Assembly: GCF_038789205.1 (NCBI RefSeq)
Contig: NZ_CP128355.1
Span: 1,736,001-1,800,000, forward strand
From: Staphylococcus hsinchuensis
GTDB lineage: Bacteria; Bacillota; Bacilli; Staphylococcales; Staphylococcaceae
Reading direction: 5' to 3'
Length of the DNA: 64,000 nt
Below, one piece after another: positions 1-9,138 of this stretch. Under the pieces are notes generated by a model. The model saw only the letters and a program-made list of their open reading frames with translations. It made no database searches and had not been told where the DNA came from. Position 1 is the first letter of the stretch, and each line of letters begins with the position of its first letter. The translations under genes were made by a program, and so were the position numbers.

Positions 1-781
1 TTAAATAACCTTTAATAAAAAGTTCTAATACGTGGTCTTCAATGGTATTTATTTTTACATTTTGTTCTTGCGCGAGTTGATCCATATGTTTACCTTCTAA
101 TATACCTTTATAGGATAGCCTCGTTTTATTTAATAACTTCGGTAAGACAATTAATTGATGCAATATAGGGTATTTCTCGCTATCTTCTATTTCATAAAGC
201 ATCTGCACTAAATCCATCATTTCATATTCAAATAACTCTATTTGAGAAACACCTTCAATAAGGCTTACTTGTTGTCGCGTATACATACTTTCTTCAAAGC
301 CTTGTAAGTAGTAATGTAGATAAGTAAATCCGTTTTTATCCTTAATAGAATAAAATAAGTTCTCAATTTCTTGCTGGCATGCAACAATATTTTCTGAAGT
401 TTTCAGTTTTTGGTAAACCGCTTTGACTTTACTATGTATTGAACGTTGTTGAGTAATCGGCGTGAACTGATAGACATCATGTTGCGTATTAGATATTGTT
501 TGGATTAATAATTGCATGGCTTTAAAGGTATTATTCATGCTGTCATATGTATAACGAGGATGTGTCATTATCGTAGAAGTTGATTGTGGTGGTTGTTTGA
601 TACATCGTTCAAATGACGGATATTTTAACTGTGGTAGGCTATGATATAATGATAATAAGCTTTGACTACAAGCATCAAAGAAAGTTTGATGAGATTTTTT
701 ACCAATGAGTATATTATAGATACTCTTTGTTGATTTATAATGATGTGCATGATGATATGCATGGTGGATAATGTGATTCAT
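1..781 (-). CDS. YpbB-like helix-turn-helix protein (C-terminus cut by window edge)
   Basis: An open frame of 260 codons begins at an ATG (781-779) and runs off the left edge. The N-terminus is rich in His and Tyr. The last visible residues (LAQEQNVKINTIEDHVLE and on) look like a helix-turn-helix of the kind found near the end of YpbB proteins. In Bacillus ypbB is divergent from fer and followed by the recQ-family helicase recS, and the same divergence from fer is seen here. I infer that a RecQ-type helicase gene lies just outside the window. Its molecular function is unknown; by position it may act with that helicase. Confidence 0.7.
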   Translation of the reverse strand, partial: MNHIIHHAYHHAHHYKSTKSIYNILIGKKSHQTFFDACSQSLLSLYHSLPQLKYPSFERCIKQPPQSTSTIMTHPRYTYDSMNNTFKAMQLLIQTISNTQHDVYQFTPITQQRSIHSKVKAVYQKLKTSENIVACQQEIENLFYSIKDKNGFTYLHYYLQGFEESMYTRQQVSLIEGVSQIELFEYEMMDLVQMLYEIEDSEKYPILHQLIVLPKLLNKTRLSYKGILEGKHMDQLAQEQNVKINTIEDHVLELFIKGYL

Positions 782-813
782 TCATATTCCCTCATTTTGT
801 AAATCAATAACAT

Positions 814-842
814 TTGAAAAAATATATTTCAGTGATTACAAT
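814..842 (+). promoter_or_regulatory. Sigma-A promoter of fer
   Basis: A -35 box TTGAAA (814-819) and a -10 box TACAAT (837-842) are separated by exactly 17 bases. They lie upstream of the ferredoxin start at 890 and downstream of the divergent YpbB-like start. The predicted leader is about 40 nucleotides. No operator is recognised. Confidence 0.65.
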
Positions 843-889
843 AGTAATTGTTATTATTGTAGCATTTTTATCTAAAGGAGGCGAAGTAA

Positions 890-1138
<249 letters not shown>

Positions 1139-1283
1139 ATTTATTTCGATAAAATGATGAATTGTCATTGCGTGGAGTTATTTATCTAACCGATACAAAT
1201 TCATCTTAAGATATAGAACATTCAATTCAATATAAATATGTAACATTATGTAGTAGTCATAAACCTACTGATAATGATGTAAT

Positions 1284-1316
1284 AAACCCTCAGATATTTT
1301 TTATCTGAGGGTTTTA
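1284..1316. terminator. Bidirectional terminator between fer and ribU
   Basis: A 13-bp stem (AAACCCTCAGATA with its complement) closes a short T-rich loop, with T-rich sequence on both outer sides. It sits between the convergent fer and ribU genes and can serve both. Confidence 0.85.
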
Positions 1317-1354
1317 TTATATTCAAAATCAATTTGAATAGTTTATATTAAAAA

Positions 1355-1906
1355 TTATCTAGGGAGTAAGTTTTTCAATCGACGATAAAGTAGCATAAAT
1401 AAGATTGAAACTACAATTCCTTTAATAATATTAAAAGGAATAATACCGGAAACGATAATGATTTTTAAATTTTCTACCACGTTCGTTAAATTCATTATCG
1501 TGCCATACAATGGCAATAGTACAAAGTAATTGAGGATACTTAATACGATTGTCATGACTATCGTAGCTATACTTAATCCAATTATTAGAGATGTATTATT
1601 GTTTTTATTTTTAGTAAAATAATATGCTGTCAATAAGAAACTTGTAGCTGCTAAGAAGTTAGCTAAAGGTCCTACTGGATCTGACATATTAACGAAAAAG
1701 TTCAATAAGTTTTTAATAAATTCTACTGTAATTCCGGCAAATGGGCCCATTGTAAATGTAGCCAATAATGCTGGAACATCACTCACATCTAAAGTGAGAT
1801 ATGGTGGTAAAAATGGAATTGGTACTTTGATAAACATGAGTAAGAAACTAATAGCACTCAACATGCTTATCGTAATCAATCTTTTGGTTTGTTGTTGCAA
1901 TTTCAA
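1355..1906 (-). CDS. ribU: Riboflavin ECF transporter S component RibU
   Basis: A hydrophobic protein of about 183 residues with some five to six membrane segments and a basic C-terminal tail. It belongs to the ECF substrate-binding (S) components that pair with the shared EcfA-EcfA'-EcfT energising module encoded elsewhere. Riboflavin specificity is assigned mainly because an FMN riboswitch lies directly upstream. The longest frame begins with an ATG at 1924, but a GGAAGGAG Shine-Dalgarno lies inside it, so translation more likely starts at a TTG (1906, or 1900 with wider spacing). The start is the uncertain part; the family assignment is firm. Confidence 0.88.
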   Translation of the reverse strand: MKLQQQTKRLITISMLSAISFLLMFIKVPIPFLPPYLTLDVSDVPALLATFTMGPFAGITVEFIKNLLNFFVNMSDPVGPLANFLAATSFLLTAYYFTKNKNNNTSLIIGLSIATIVMTIVLSILNYFVLLPLYGTIMNLTNVVENLKIIIVSGIIPFNIIKGIVVSILFMLLYRRLKNLLPR

Positions 1907-1966
1907 TGTTCTCCTTCCATTCATCTTACTTAAGAATAGGAGGATTGGTGTAACAACACAAAACCT

Positions 1967-2094
1967 CCATCTTCTCCCATCCAGACTATACTGTCGGCTC
2001 TAGAGTTTCACTAGATCAGCCACATTTTTACAAATGCAGGTCGCAGGCTTTATTTACTGCTGGTTGGGATTTGCACCCTACCCCGAAGATGAAA
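1967..2094 (-). promoter_or_regulatory. FMN riboswitch (RFN element)
   Basis: Read on the minus strand, the element opens with ATCTTCGGGGTAGGGTG and closes with GTCTGGATGGGAGAAGAT, the conserved 5' and 3' parts of the RFN aptamer including its P1 stem. Internal conserved pieces such as AATCCC, AGCCTGCGA and AGAGCCGACAGT are also present. It ends close to the ribU ribosome binding site. I see no clear terminator stem with a T-run between aptamer and gene, so control by masking of translation initiation is plausible. Confidence 0.95.
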
Positions 2095-2114
2095 TCGTTA
2101 AATTTAGTAAAAAT

Positions 2115-2143
2115 ATCTTACCTTAAATTTTGATTTAATACAA
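2115..2143 (-). promoter_or_regulatory. Promoter of the FMN riboswitch-ribU transcript
   Basis: On the minus strand a TTGTAT -35 (2143-2138) and a TAAGAT -10 (2120-2115) are spaced by 17 bases, about 20 bases ahead of the riboswitch. The match is moderate, but spacing and position fit. Confidence 0.5.
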
Positions 2144-2245
2144 TCAAATTGTTTATGAGTTTAAGGTTATTCGCATTTTTAAATTCTATAGAAAAATATA
2201 AATTTAAAAATTACTAACTAGATGTTAGATGAACGTGATGAATGC

Positions 2246-4015
2246 TTAATGAGTTAACTCATGTTTTGGTGGCTTAGGTAATTTAATAATAAATGTTGTA
2301 CCTTCCCCAAGCTCACTTTGAACATCTATTGTGCCTTCATGTTCATCAATAATCATACGACAAATAAATAAACCTAAACCAGTTCCTTGCTTACCTCTCT
2401 TTCTAGAGGCATCTACTTTGTAGAAGCGATCAAAAACTTGTTGTAAATGTTCTGGCGCAATACCTGTACCAGTATCAGAAATATATAAAATATCTACCGT
2501 TTTAGATGCTTCAACTTCAATTGAAAGTGTGTCATTTGGTTCGGTATATCTCGTTGCATTATCAATTAAGTTCGTCAATACTTGTTCAATTCGATCTGCA
2601 TCATAATACCAAGTTTGATTATGCGTATTTGGATTTAAATGCATCGTCAACTTTAAATCGCTTGCTTGTTGTTCATATTTTCGTTGCATTTTATCTAATA
2701 ATGGTTGGATTGGTTGTGCCACTTTTTCAACAGTTAAACCTTCAGCATCCATACGCGCAACATTCAATAATTCGTTTACTAGTCTATTTAGGCGTTTCGT
2801 TTCGTCCAATACAATAGTTAAAGAATCATGAATTTCATCGGGTTCGGTTACAACCCCATCAACAATTGATTCAGTATAACCTTGTAACAATGAAATTGGC
2901 GTTCTTAACTCATGTGAAACGTTAGCGATAAAGTCTTTTTTCATTTGATCGATATTATGCTCATTCGTCATATCACGAATAATAGCTACGATACCACTTC
3001 GACCGTCTGGTTGAATTTGCGCAATGTAACTAGTGATAATGACAAAGTAACGTGTATTGATTTCGTATTCTTCAAATTGTGTATGTTTACTTTCGAATGT
3101 TTTTTCACGTTGCTTATATAATTTATCTTTCGCATATTCATCTAACAATTGTAGCGTGTCTTGTGCTACTTTGTTTGATAGTATAATTTCGTCACTTTCA
3201 TTGAAGCCTACAACGCCTTCAACCATTGAATTAATAATACTTTCTCGAATATTTTTTGAAGATGATAATGCGTCGATGTGTTGTTGGATTTCTGTACTCA
3301 TCGTATTAAATGTGCGTGCGAGTTCACCAATTTCATCACGAGAATTAACTGGTACGACTTGTGTGTAATCACCTTTCGAAACTTTCATTGCTTGAGATTT
3401 TAAACTACGTAAAGGTTTGGTGATTCGCGAAGTTAAGAAGAAAGCAAATACTGTAGTAATTGCTAAGAAAATTACAGCAATCGCTAATATGATAACCGTA
3501 ATTAAATTACTCGTATCTTCTGTTGTTTTTAAATCTTGGTAGATAAAAACGCCACCGTTTTCTTTTTTGTGTGAGCTAAGGTTTTTTGTGGGGTAACCAA
3601 TCAGTACATAACTTCTTTTTTTACCATTTATATCTAAAGTGACATGATTGGATATTTTTTGTTGTTTATCAAATACGAACTCATATTGTTTATTTTTTTT
3701 AATTTCTTCCAACATCTTTTTCTTGGTAGAATTATCGTGAGGTGTTTTCATATCTTTATCGTTCATGATAATAAGACCGACAGGCCCTTCGATAAGCTTA
3801 CGGCTATGAGAAATTGCTGTTTCTTTATCTTTTGAATGCTCTAATAAGTGACTAATTCTTTTCGCATCTTTCGTCAAAGTATCTTCAGTTTCTTGCGTAT
3901 AATAAGATTGAATGAAAGTTATAAGCGCGGCACTGAGTAAAATTAAAACTGTCGTTACTATAAGAATTATAGTTAACCACAGTTTAATTACTACATTATT
4001 CAAGCGATTCATCAT
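2246..4015 (-). CDS. srrB: Respiratory/oxygen-responsive sensor histidine kinase SrrB
   Basis: A 589-residue membrane kinase. In order it shows an N-terminal membrane segment (about residues 10-35), an extracytoplasmic region of about 130 residues, a second membrane segment near 175-195, a HAMP linker, a PAS-like domain, and a HisKA domain with the phospho-acceptor motif VSHELRTP. The catalytic domain has an N box (NLIDNATRYTE), a DTGTGIAP box and a GTGLGLFI box. ATG at 4015 is chosen because GAGG lies nine bases upstream; the frame extends to 4030. It overlaps srrA, so the two are translationally coupled. In S. aureus SrrAB senses oxygen limitation and nitric oxide through the respiratory chain. 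Function here rests on strong similarity and synteny. Confidence 0.93.
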   Translation of the reverse strand: MMNRLNNVVIKLWLTIILIVTTVLILLSAALITFIQSYYTQETEDTLTKDAKRISHLLEHSKDKETAISHSRKLIEGPVGLIIMNDKDMKTPHDNSTKKKMLEEIKKNKQYEFVFDKQQKISNHVTLDINGKKRSYVLIGYPTKNLSSHKKENGGVFIYQDLKTTEDTSNLITVIILAIAVIFLAITTVFAFFLTSRITKPLRSLKSQAMKVSKGDYTQVVPVNSRDEIGELARTFNTMSTEIQQHIDALSSSKNIRESIINSMVEGVVGFNESDEIILSNKVAQDTLQLLDEYAKDKLYKQREKTFESKHTQFEEYEINTRYFVIITSYIAQIQPDGRSGIVAIIRDMTNEHNIDQMKKDFIANVSHELRTPISLLQGYTESIVDGVVTEPDEIHDSLTIVLDETKRLNRLVNELLNVARMDAEGLTVEKVAQPIQPLLDKMQRKYEQQASDLKLTMHLNPNTHNQTWYYDADRIEQVLTNLIDNATRYTEPNDTLSIEVEASKTVDILYISDTGTGIAPEHLQQVFDRFYKVDASRKRGKQGTGLGLFICRMIIDEHEGTIDVQSELGEGTTFIIKLPKPPKHELTH

Positions 4016-4721
4016 CTGATTTAACCTCAAATTTATAACCGACGCCCCAAACGGTCTGTATCATTGAAGCAGCGTCTTCTGACACGCGATTTAATTTTTC
4101 TCTTAATCTTTTAACATGAGTATCTACAGTACGCAAGTCTCCGTAGAACTCATAGTGCCAAACTTCTTTCAATAATTGTTCTCGATCAAATACTTTGTTT
4201 GGTGTCTTAGCTAAATAAATGAGTAGTTCGTATTCTTTAGGTGTTAAATTGACTTGCTTTTCATCAGCTAAAACGCGATGCGCATCATTATCAATCGTCA
4301 AGTGTTCAAATTCAATTAAATCTCTTGCGTGTGGTTCACTTTGTTCAGTATGCCCCACTTGTGTACGACGTAAAAGTGCTTTAACACGTAGCACTACTTC
4401 ACGAGGTGAAAATGGCTTAACGATATAATCATCTGCCCCTGATTCAAATCCTTCAACACGATTCGTTTCTTCACCTTTAGCAGTTAGCATAATTATTGGA
4501 GTGTCTTTATGCTCTCTGAGTTTGGAAGCAACCATGATACCATCCATTTCTGGTAACATAAGGTCTAATAAAATGCATGCGTAATCATTTTCCATCGCTT
4601 TTTTATAAGCTTCGTTTCCGTCTCTTGCTTCGTCTATTTCAAAAGATTCTCGTTCTAAATATAATTTCATTAATCTGCGGATTCGATCTTCATCATCGAC
4701 GATTAATATTAAATTTGACAT
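3996..4721 (-). CDS. srrA: Respiratory response regulator SrrA (OmpR/PhoB family)
   Basis: 241 residues. The receiver domain has the acidic pocket D9/D10 and phospho-acceptor D53 (LLLDLMLPEMDG), T81 in MLTAKGE, and K103 in VKPFSP. A C-terminal winged helix follows, ending in the typical VWGVGYKFE. It precedes and overlaps srrB. A GGGAGGG Shine-Dalgarno sits ahead of the ATG at 4721, and a TATAAT in the 110-base gap behind rluB suggests a private promoter in addition to read-through from scpAB-rluB. It is the staphylococcal counterpart of ResD. Confidence 0.95.
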   Translation of the reverse strand: MSNLILIVDDEDRIRRLMKLYLERESFEIDEARDGNEAYKKAMENDYACILLDLMLPEMDGIMVASKLREHKDTPIIMLTAKGEETNRVEGFESGADDYIVKPFSPREVVLRVKALLRRTQVGHTEQSEPHARDLIEFEHLTIDNDAHRVLADEKQVNLTPKEYELLIYLAKTPNKVFDREQLLKEVWHYEFYGDLRTVDTHVKRLREKLNRVSEDAASMIQTVWGVGYKFEVKSDDESLE

Positions 4722-4832
4722 AACTTATGCCCTCCCACAGTGCTAACTTTCTATTTCTACTTAATTATATCATAGGTTATTTCAAAAAAGTGGTTTCTAT
4801 AGAAAGTTTGTGAATTTTTTCTCAATATTTCT

Positions 4833-5573
4833 CTACTTATTTCCATGCTCTGCAAGTTGACGCATAATCTTTACTTCATGTGGTGTTAAAACTCTTCCAT
4901 CACCGGCGTTTAAACCTTTTAAATTTAAAGGTCCAAATTCAATACGCTGCAATTTTGATACTTGGTAGCCAAAGTGTTCAAACATACGACGCACTTGTCT
5001 ATTTCTTCCTTCAGAAATTGTGATTTCAACCAGCGTCGTATTTTTTTCTTTGTCTTGACTTTTAATTTTTACTGCTGCTGGTTGTGTCATTCCGTCCTCT
5101 AATTGAATGCCACGTTCTAGCGATTTCACTTCTTCACGCATTAAATAACCTTTCAGCTTTGCAACATATTTTTTTTGAATTTTGTAACGTGGGTGCGTCA
5201 TTAAATTTGTGAAATCTCCATCATTAGTAAGTAGCAATAATCCAGAAGTGTCATAATCTAAACGACCCACTGGATAAATACGTGTTTCGAGTTGTTTAAA
5301 GTAATCTGTGACTACTGTTCTACCTTTGTCATCTGAGACACTTGTTATAACTTGTGACGGTTTATAAAATAAAATATAAATTTTATCTTCTTGTTCAATT
5401 TTCACGCCTTCAACTTCAACAGTGTCTGATGGACGTACTTTGGTACCTAATTCTGTTACTGTTTGCCCGTTCACTTTAACTTTTCCTTCTGCTATTAAAG
5501 TTTCTGCTTTACGGCGTGAAGTATAGCCACTATTTGCAATACGTTTTTGTAATCTTTCTTGTTCTTTATTCAT
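4833..5573 (-). CDS. rluB: 23S rRNA pseudouridine synthase RluB
   Basis: 246 residues: an S4 RNA-binding domain at the N-terminus (about residues 1-60, [19 protein letters not shown]), then a RsuA/RluB/E/F catalytic domain with the active-site aspartate in [17 protein letters not shown]. Family members convert a uridine in helix 89-93 of 23S rRNA to pseudouridine. ATG at 5573 is preferred over the adjacent 5576 for its spacing from AAAGGAG. It overlaps the scpB stop by eight bases, so scpA, scpB and rluB form one leftward operon, as in many Firmicutes. Confidence 0.93.
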   Translation of the reverse strand: MNKEQERLQKRIANSGYTSRRKAETLIAEGKVKVNGQTVTELGTKVRPSDTVEVEGVKIEQEDKIYILFYKPSQVITSVSDDKGRTVVTDYFKQLETRIYPVGRLDYDTSGLLLLTNDGDFTNLMTHPRYKIQKKYVAKLKGYLMREEVKSLERGIQLEDGMTQPAAVKIKSQDKEKNTTLVEITISEGRNRQVRRMFEHFGYQVSKLQRIEFGPLNLKGLNAGDGRVLTPHEVKIMRQLAEHGNK

Positions 5574-6114
5574 CATTTTCTCCTTTTTGATTTACTAAGT
5601 TACTAAAGAAATCTTCAATTTCTGCTTCATCTTCTTCAGTTGTAGGGAGCTCTTCTAGTTTTTCAATTCCAAATATATTTAAGAATAATTCTGTAGTATA
5701 AAGTTGCTGACTTCTGGAGTCAGTTTCATTTTTAGCCTCTACCATACCTCTTGCGATCAAAGTTTTTACAGCGCCATCAGAATTAATGCCTCTAATCATT
5801 TCTACATCACTTCTTGAAACAGGCTGGTTGTAAGCAATTATTGATAAAGTTTCCATCGCAGCTTGTGATAATTTCATTTTGGCTTTTTGTTGAACGAGAA
5901 GTTCAATATAACTTGAAGCTTCCTTTTTCGTCGTTAATACATAAGTATTTCCGAAATGTTGTATACATAGACCTGGAGATGTAAAATCTTCAACCAATTC
6001 AGTTAGTATTTGTTGGTCTATTTCTAGTATATCTAATATTTGGGTTTCATCTAAACCTTCGTCACCTGCAGTGTATAATAAAGCTTCTAATTTACCTGTG
6101 TCATTCAATGCCAT
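5566..6114 (-). CDS. scpB: Segregation and condensation protein B
   Basis: 182 residues made of two winged-helix domains, the kleisin-associated partner of ScpA in the SMC-ScpA-ScpB condensin. A start at 6147 is possible, but an AGAGGAG placed correctly before the ATG at 6114 and homologue length (about 180) favour 6114. That start lies inside the scpA 3' end, giving a 14-base overlap. The C-terminus is acidic. SMC itself is encoded elsewhere. Confidence 0.93.
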   Translation of the reverse strand: MALNDTGKLEALLYTAGDEGLDETQILDILEIDQQILTELVEDFTSPGLCIQHFGNTYVLTTKKEASSYIELLVQQKAKMKLSQAAMETLSIIAYNQPVSRSDVEMIRGINSDGAVKTLIARGMVEAKNETDSRSQQLYTTELFLNIFGIEKLEELPTTEEDEAEIEDFFSNLVNQKGENDE

Positions 6115-6832
6115 AGTTAACTCCTCTAACGATATTGATGTCTTCAAAACTCTTCACTTGTTCTATATTTACGATGCCTGATTTTGACATTTCTAAAATA
6201 GCTAGAAAGTGTGTGACTACAAATTCAATGGGTTCTGTAAAGTTAAACAAACTGAAAAAATTAAAGGAAGCTTCTTCTTTCAATCTTGTATGAACCTGTG
6301 ATGTTGCTTGTTGAATCGTAAATGTTTCTTTGTGTATTTCTACTGTTTTAGGCTTATTAAATTCAACTCTATTTTTAACTTTTTGATAAGCGATGATAAG
6401 TTCAGTCAAATCAATAGTTTGATTTTCATCCCATTGTTCGGTCGTTTCAATAGCAGATAAGTCTGTTGGATGTTTTGAATAGTAGTGTTCGCGTTCTAAG
6501 CGATGTTCATGTAATATTTCTGTATATTCCTTATAATTTTGATATTCAATTAGCCTTTCGACCAAATCTTCACGAGGGTCATCCTCAAGGTCTTCGGCTT
6601 CAGCCATTTGAGGTAGAAGCATTTTACTTTTAATCATCAATAATTCAGATGCCATGACCAAATATTCACTAGCTATGTTTATTTCTAGATGATTCATTTC
6701 GTGTATATATTGCATATATTGCGCTGTCAAAGATTTCATAGGTATATCATAAATATCAATTTCGTACTTTTGTATAAGATGCAATAATAAATCTAAAGGT
6801 CCATTAAAGGCATCTAATTTGACTTCATACAT
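6101..6832 (-). CDS. scpA: Segregation and condensation protein A (kleisin)
   Basis: 243 residues. The N-terminal helical domain begins [20 protein letters not shown], the part that binds the SMC neck. A charged central linker and a C-terminal winged helix that binds the SMC head follow. It is first in the leftward scpA-scpB-rluB operon, with a 92-base divergent promoter region shared with the DUF309 gene. The family assignment is secure from the N-terminal signature and the operon. Confidence 0.95.
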   Translation of the reverse strand: MYEVKLDAFNGPLDLLLHLIQKYEIDIYDIPMKSLTAQYMQYIHEMNHLEINIASEYLVMASELLMIKSKMLLPQMAEAEDLEDDPREDLVERLIEYQNYKEYTEILHEHRLEREHYYSKHPTDLSAIETTEQWDENQTIDLTELIIAYQKVKNRVEFNKPKTVEIHKETFTIQQATSQVHTRLKEEASFNFFSLFNFTEPIEFVVTHFLAILEMSKSGIVNIEQVKSFEDINIVRGVNYGIE

Positions 6833-6924
6833 TTTATCAACCTCAAATTACTAGTTATGTGCGTTTTTCACTAAAATATTATAGCATGTTTATAGTAAAC
6901 ATTTAAATTTGGAGCGGTTTAACA

Positions 6925-7440
6925 ATGGAACAAGCATTAATAGAATTTTATTATCAATTTCATATCAATCAACATTACTTTCTATGTCACGATATATTAG
7001 AAGAAGCGTGGAAAGCGCAACCTCGATATAGTAAAGAAGATGATGTGGTGAGTTTAATCTTATTTTCAACTGCTTGTTATCATTATCGAAGAGGTAATAC
7101 AGTTGGCGCAAAAAGATCGGCACAAAAAGCATTGAGCATCATCAACCTATTTGATAAAGAAGTACATTTAGGATTAAAGTTAGAGGAATATCGGAGCGAG
7201 ATTCAGCAACTTATATTTAATATCGAGCGTAAACAACCATTCGAACCCGTGCATTTGCCTCTAACAGAAGATATGGTTTGTTTAATTATAAAACATTATC
7301 CTGATTTTACATTTAATGTGGAACCGGCTGTTGATAGTTATATTATAAACCACCATTTAGAGCGTGATAGAACTGAAGTACATCGTGCGCGTCATTACGC
7401 CTTGATGGAAAGACAACAAAACCGCCAAAATAATAAATGA
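6925..7440 (+). CDS. DUF309 family protein
   Basis: A 171-residue soluble, mostly helical protein. It carries the DUF309 signature in its first half: FYYQFHINQHYFLCHDILEE, then YHYRRGNTVGAKRSAQKAL. The conserved His, Glu and Trp residues (H-DILEEAW) resemble a metal- or ligand-binding helical bundle, but no activity is established. Starts at an ATG with TTGGAG upstream. It is divergent from scpA and convergent with xerD, as in Staphylococcus and Bacillus (ypuF). Function unknown. Confidence 0.8.
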   Translation: MEQALIEFYYQFHINQHYFLCHDILEEAWKAQPRYSKEDDVVSLILFSTACYHYRRGNTVGAKRSAQKALSIINLFDKEVHLGLKLEEYRSEIQQLIFNIERKQPFEPVHLPLTEDMVCLIIKHYPDFTFNVEPAVDSYIINHHLERDRTEVHRARHYALMERQQNRQNNK

Positions 7441-7502
7441 CGGCTTAGATAAACAGTAATATTTGCATGAATGATGAGGTTCAACTGAAAATCTAAACAA
7501 TA

Positions 7503-7541
7503 AAACACAGACTCGTTATTTACTGGACGAATCTGTGTTTA
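7503..7541. terminator. Bidirectional terminator between the DUF309 gene and xerD
   Basis: The arms AAACACAGACTCG and CGAATCTGTGTTT (one mismatch) enclose a 12-base loop. The right arm overlaps the xerD stop codon region. Confidence 0.75.
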
Positions 7542-8426
7542 AGCACGTGGATGGTAAGCATTATACATTTTTCGTATTTGTGATTTTGATACATGTGTGT
7601 ACAATTGTGTTGTAGAAATATCAGAATGGCCTAACATTTCTTGAACGGCACGTAAATCTGCGCCATTTTCTAATAAGTGAGTTGCAAAGGAATGTCTTAA
7701 TGTATGTGGTGTAAGTGGTTTATAAATTTGTGCTTTGATACCGTTTTGTTTAATCATTTTCCACAAAGCTTGTCTTGATAAGGGTTTCCCATGCATATTT
7801 AAAAATAATGTATCGGTTACTGTTTTTTTCAACAACTGTGGTCTCACTGTTTCCATATAAGTTTCAAGATAATCTATCACTGTTTCACCTAATGGAACAA
7901 TTCGTTCTTTGTTTCCCTTACCAAAGACCTTAACAAATCCCATAATAATATTGACATCCTCAACTTTTATTTGGATGAGTTCTGACACCCTCATACCTGT
8001 GGCATAGAGTAGTTCTAACATCGTTCGATCTCGGTAGCCATTATTTTTAGATAAATCTGGAGCTTCTAACAATGCGAGTACTTCGTCTACTTCTAATACG
8101 TCTGGTAACTTTTTATCATATTTAGGCGTTTCAATCAGAACAGTAGGATCTTTCGCAGCATATTTCTCTCTAAGTGCAAATTGATGAAAACTACGTATCG
8201 TCGAAATAAAACGTGCAAGTGATTTTGCTGAGATACCTTGGTCTTGCAAGTAACCTAAACTCTGCTGAATCGTTTGTCGATCAACAAAATCGATATGGCT
8301 AATATTTTGTTCTTCTAGAAAAGACTGATACTTTTTTAAATCTCTTTTATATGCACCGATTGTATTTGCGCTCAATCCCTTTTCCAATTGGATAAATTTC
8401 AAATATTCTTCTATAATAACATTCAC
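7539..8426 (-). CDS. xerD: Tyrosine recombinase XerD
   Basis: 295 residues, exactly the family length. A core-binding SAM-like domain covers about residues 1-90, then a catalytic domain with the full tyrosine recombinase set: Arg in ATGMRVSELI, Lys in the VFGKGNKER turn, HTLRHSFATHLL, LGHSDISTTQLYTHV with the nucleophilic Tyr. It acts with XerC/CodV at dif to resolve chromosome dimers. Starts at a GTG with AAAGGTGAGG upstream. Not associated with any mobile element here; position next to fur is the normal one in staphylococci. Confidence 0.96.
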   Translation of the reverse strand: MNVIIEEYLKFIQLEKGLSANTIGAYKRDLKKYQSFLEEQNISHIDFVDRQTIQQSLGYLQDQGISAKSLARFISTIRSFHQFALREKYAAKDPTVLIETPKYDKKLPDVLEVDEVLALLEAPDLSKNNGYRDRTMLELLYATGMRVSELIQIKVEDVNIIMGFVKVFGKGNKERIVPLGETVIDYLETYMETVRPQLLKKTVTDTLFLNMHGKPLSRQALWKMIKQNGIKAQIYKPLTPHTLRHSFATHLLENGADLRAVQEMLGHSDISTTQLYTHVSKSQIRKMYNAYHPRA

Positions 8427-8585
8427 GTTATCGCCTCACCTTTACCAATTAGAGCAATTCTCAATTTGGATTATACTTCAAATCTATTGCATAGATGATA
8501 AGGTTGGACGTTAATTAACCACGTGATTACCACACTGAGTAGTCATGAGTAATTTGAGTCTCTATCCTATCCTTATTCATCGTAT

Positions 8586-9032
8586 TTACTTTCCTTTAGA
8601 TTGACAATCTGAACAAACACCATGAAATGTTAAACGGTGATCAGTTATACGAAAGTTGAAATCATGTTCGACCTTTTCTTCAACTTTAGGTAACAAGTCT
8701 TCTTCAATTTCTTCAACTTTACCGCATTCCATACAAACGAGATGGTGGTGAAAATGCTTCGCACCTTCTTTTCTTAAATCAAAACGAGAGACGCCATCAC
8801 CGAAATTAATCTTGTCGACTACCTTTAGTTCTGCAAGTAATTCAAGTGTACGGTATACAGTCGCTAAGCCAATTTCAGGCGCTTTATCTTTTACTTTCAA
8901 ATATACATCCTCAGCACTTAAATGATCTTTTTCGTTTTCAATTAAGACTCTTAATGTCGCCTCTCTTTGTGGAGTTAATTTATAAGATGACTGCTGTAAT
9001 TGTTGCTTCACGCGATTTAAACGTTCTTCCAC
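8586..9032 (-). CDS. fur: Ferric uptake regulator Fur
   Basis: 148 residues: N-terminal winged helix (YKLTPQREATLRVLIENEKD), a hinge, and a C-terminal dimerisation domain with HFHHHLVCMECGKVEE. The CxxC pairs (CMEC and CSDC) form the structural zinc site. Starts at GTG 9032 behind GAGGGGTG. The chromosomal position between xerD and nudF is where S. aureus carries Fur (Zur is next to sodA and PerR elsewhere). A near-perfect PerR box lies 26 bases upstream, fitting the known PerR control of fur in S. aureus. Confidence 0.9.
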   Translation of the reverse strand: MEERLNRVKQQLQQSSYKLTPQREATLRVLIENEKDHLSAEDVYLKVKDKAPEIGLATVYRTLELLAELKVVDKINFGDGVSRFDLRKEGAKHFHHHLVCMECGKVEEIEEDLLPKVEEKVEHDFNFRITDHRLTFHGVCSDCQSKGK

Positions 9033-9057
9033 GGAAGCTTCACCCCTCTACTAATAA

Positions 9058-9072
9058 TTATAATCATTTTAA
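9058..9072. promoter_or_regulatory. Candidate PerR box upstream of fur
   Basis: TTATAATCATTTTAA matches the PerR consensus TTATAATNATTATAA at 13 of 14 specified positions. It lies 26 bases upstream of the fur GTG, in the expected promoter region. In S. aureus fur belongs to the PerR regulon (established knowledge). Identification here is by eye. Confidence 0.7.
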
Positions 9073-9138
9073 TTTGTCGAATGATTTATAACTATAAATT
9101 ACCAGTAATTGATAAGATTATCAAGTACAGGCCTATTT

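Noticed and set aside
1794..2003. Open frame antisense to ribU and overlapping the FMN riboswitch
   Set aside because: It lies across a conserved riboswitch and the ribU coding region; no Shine-Dalgarno and no family pattern.
3057..3368. 103-codon frame opposite srrB, Ser-rich
   Set aside because: Antisense to the kinase domain; composition is that of a shadow, no SD.
7539..8426. Tyrosine recombinase as a sign of an integrated element
   Set aside because: It is the chromosomal XerD by full-length similarity and context; no flanking direct repeats or phage genes.
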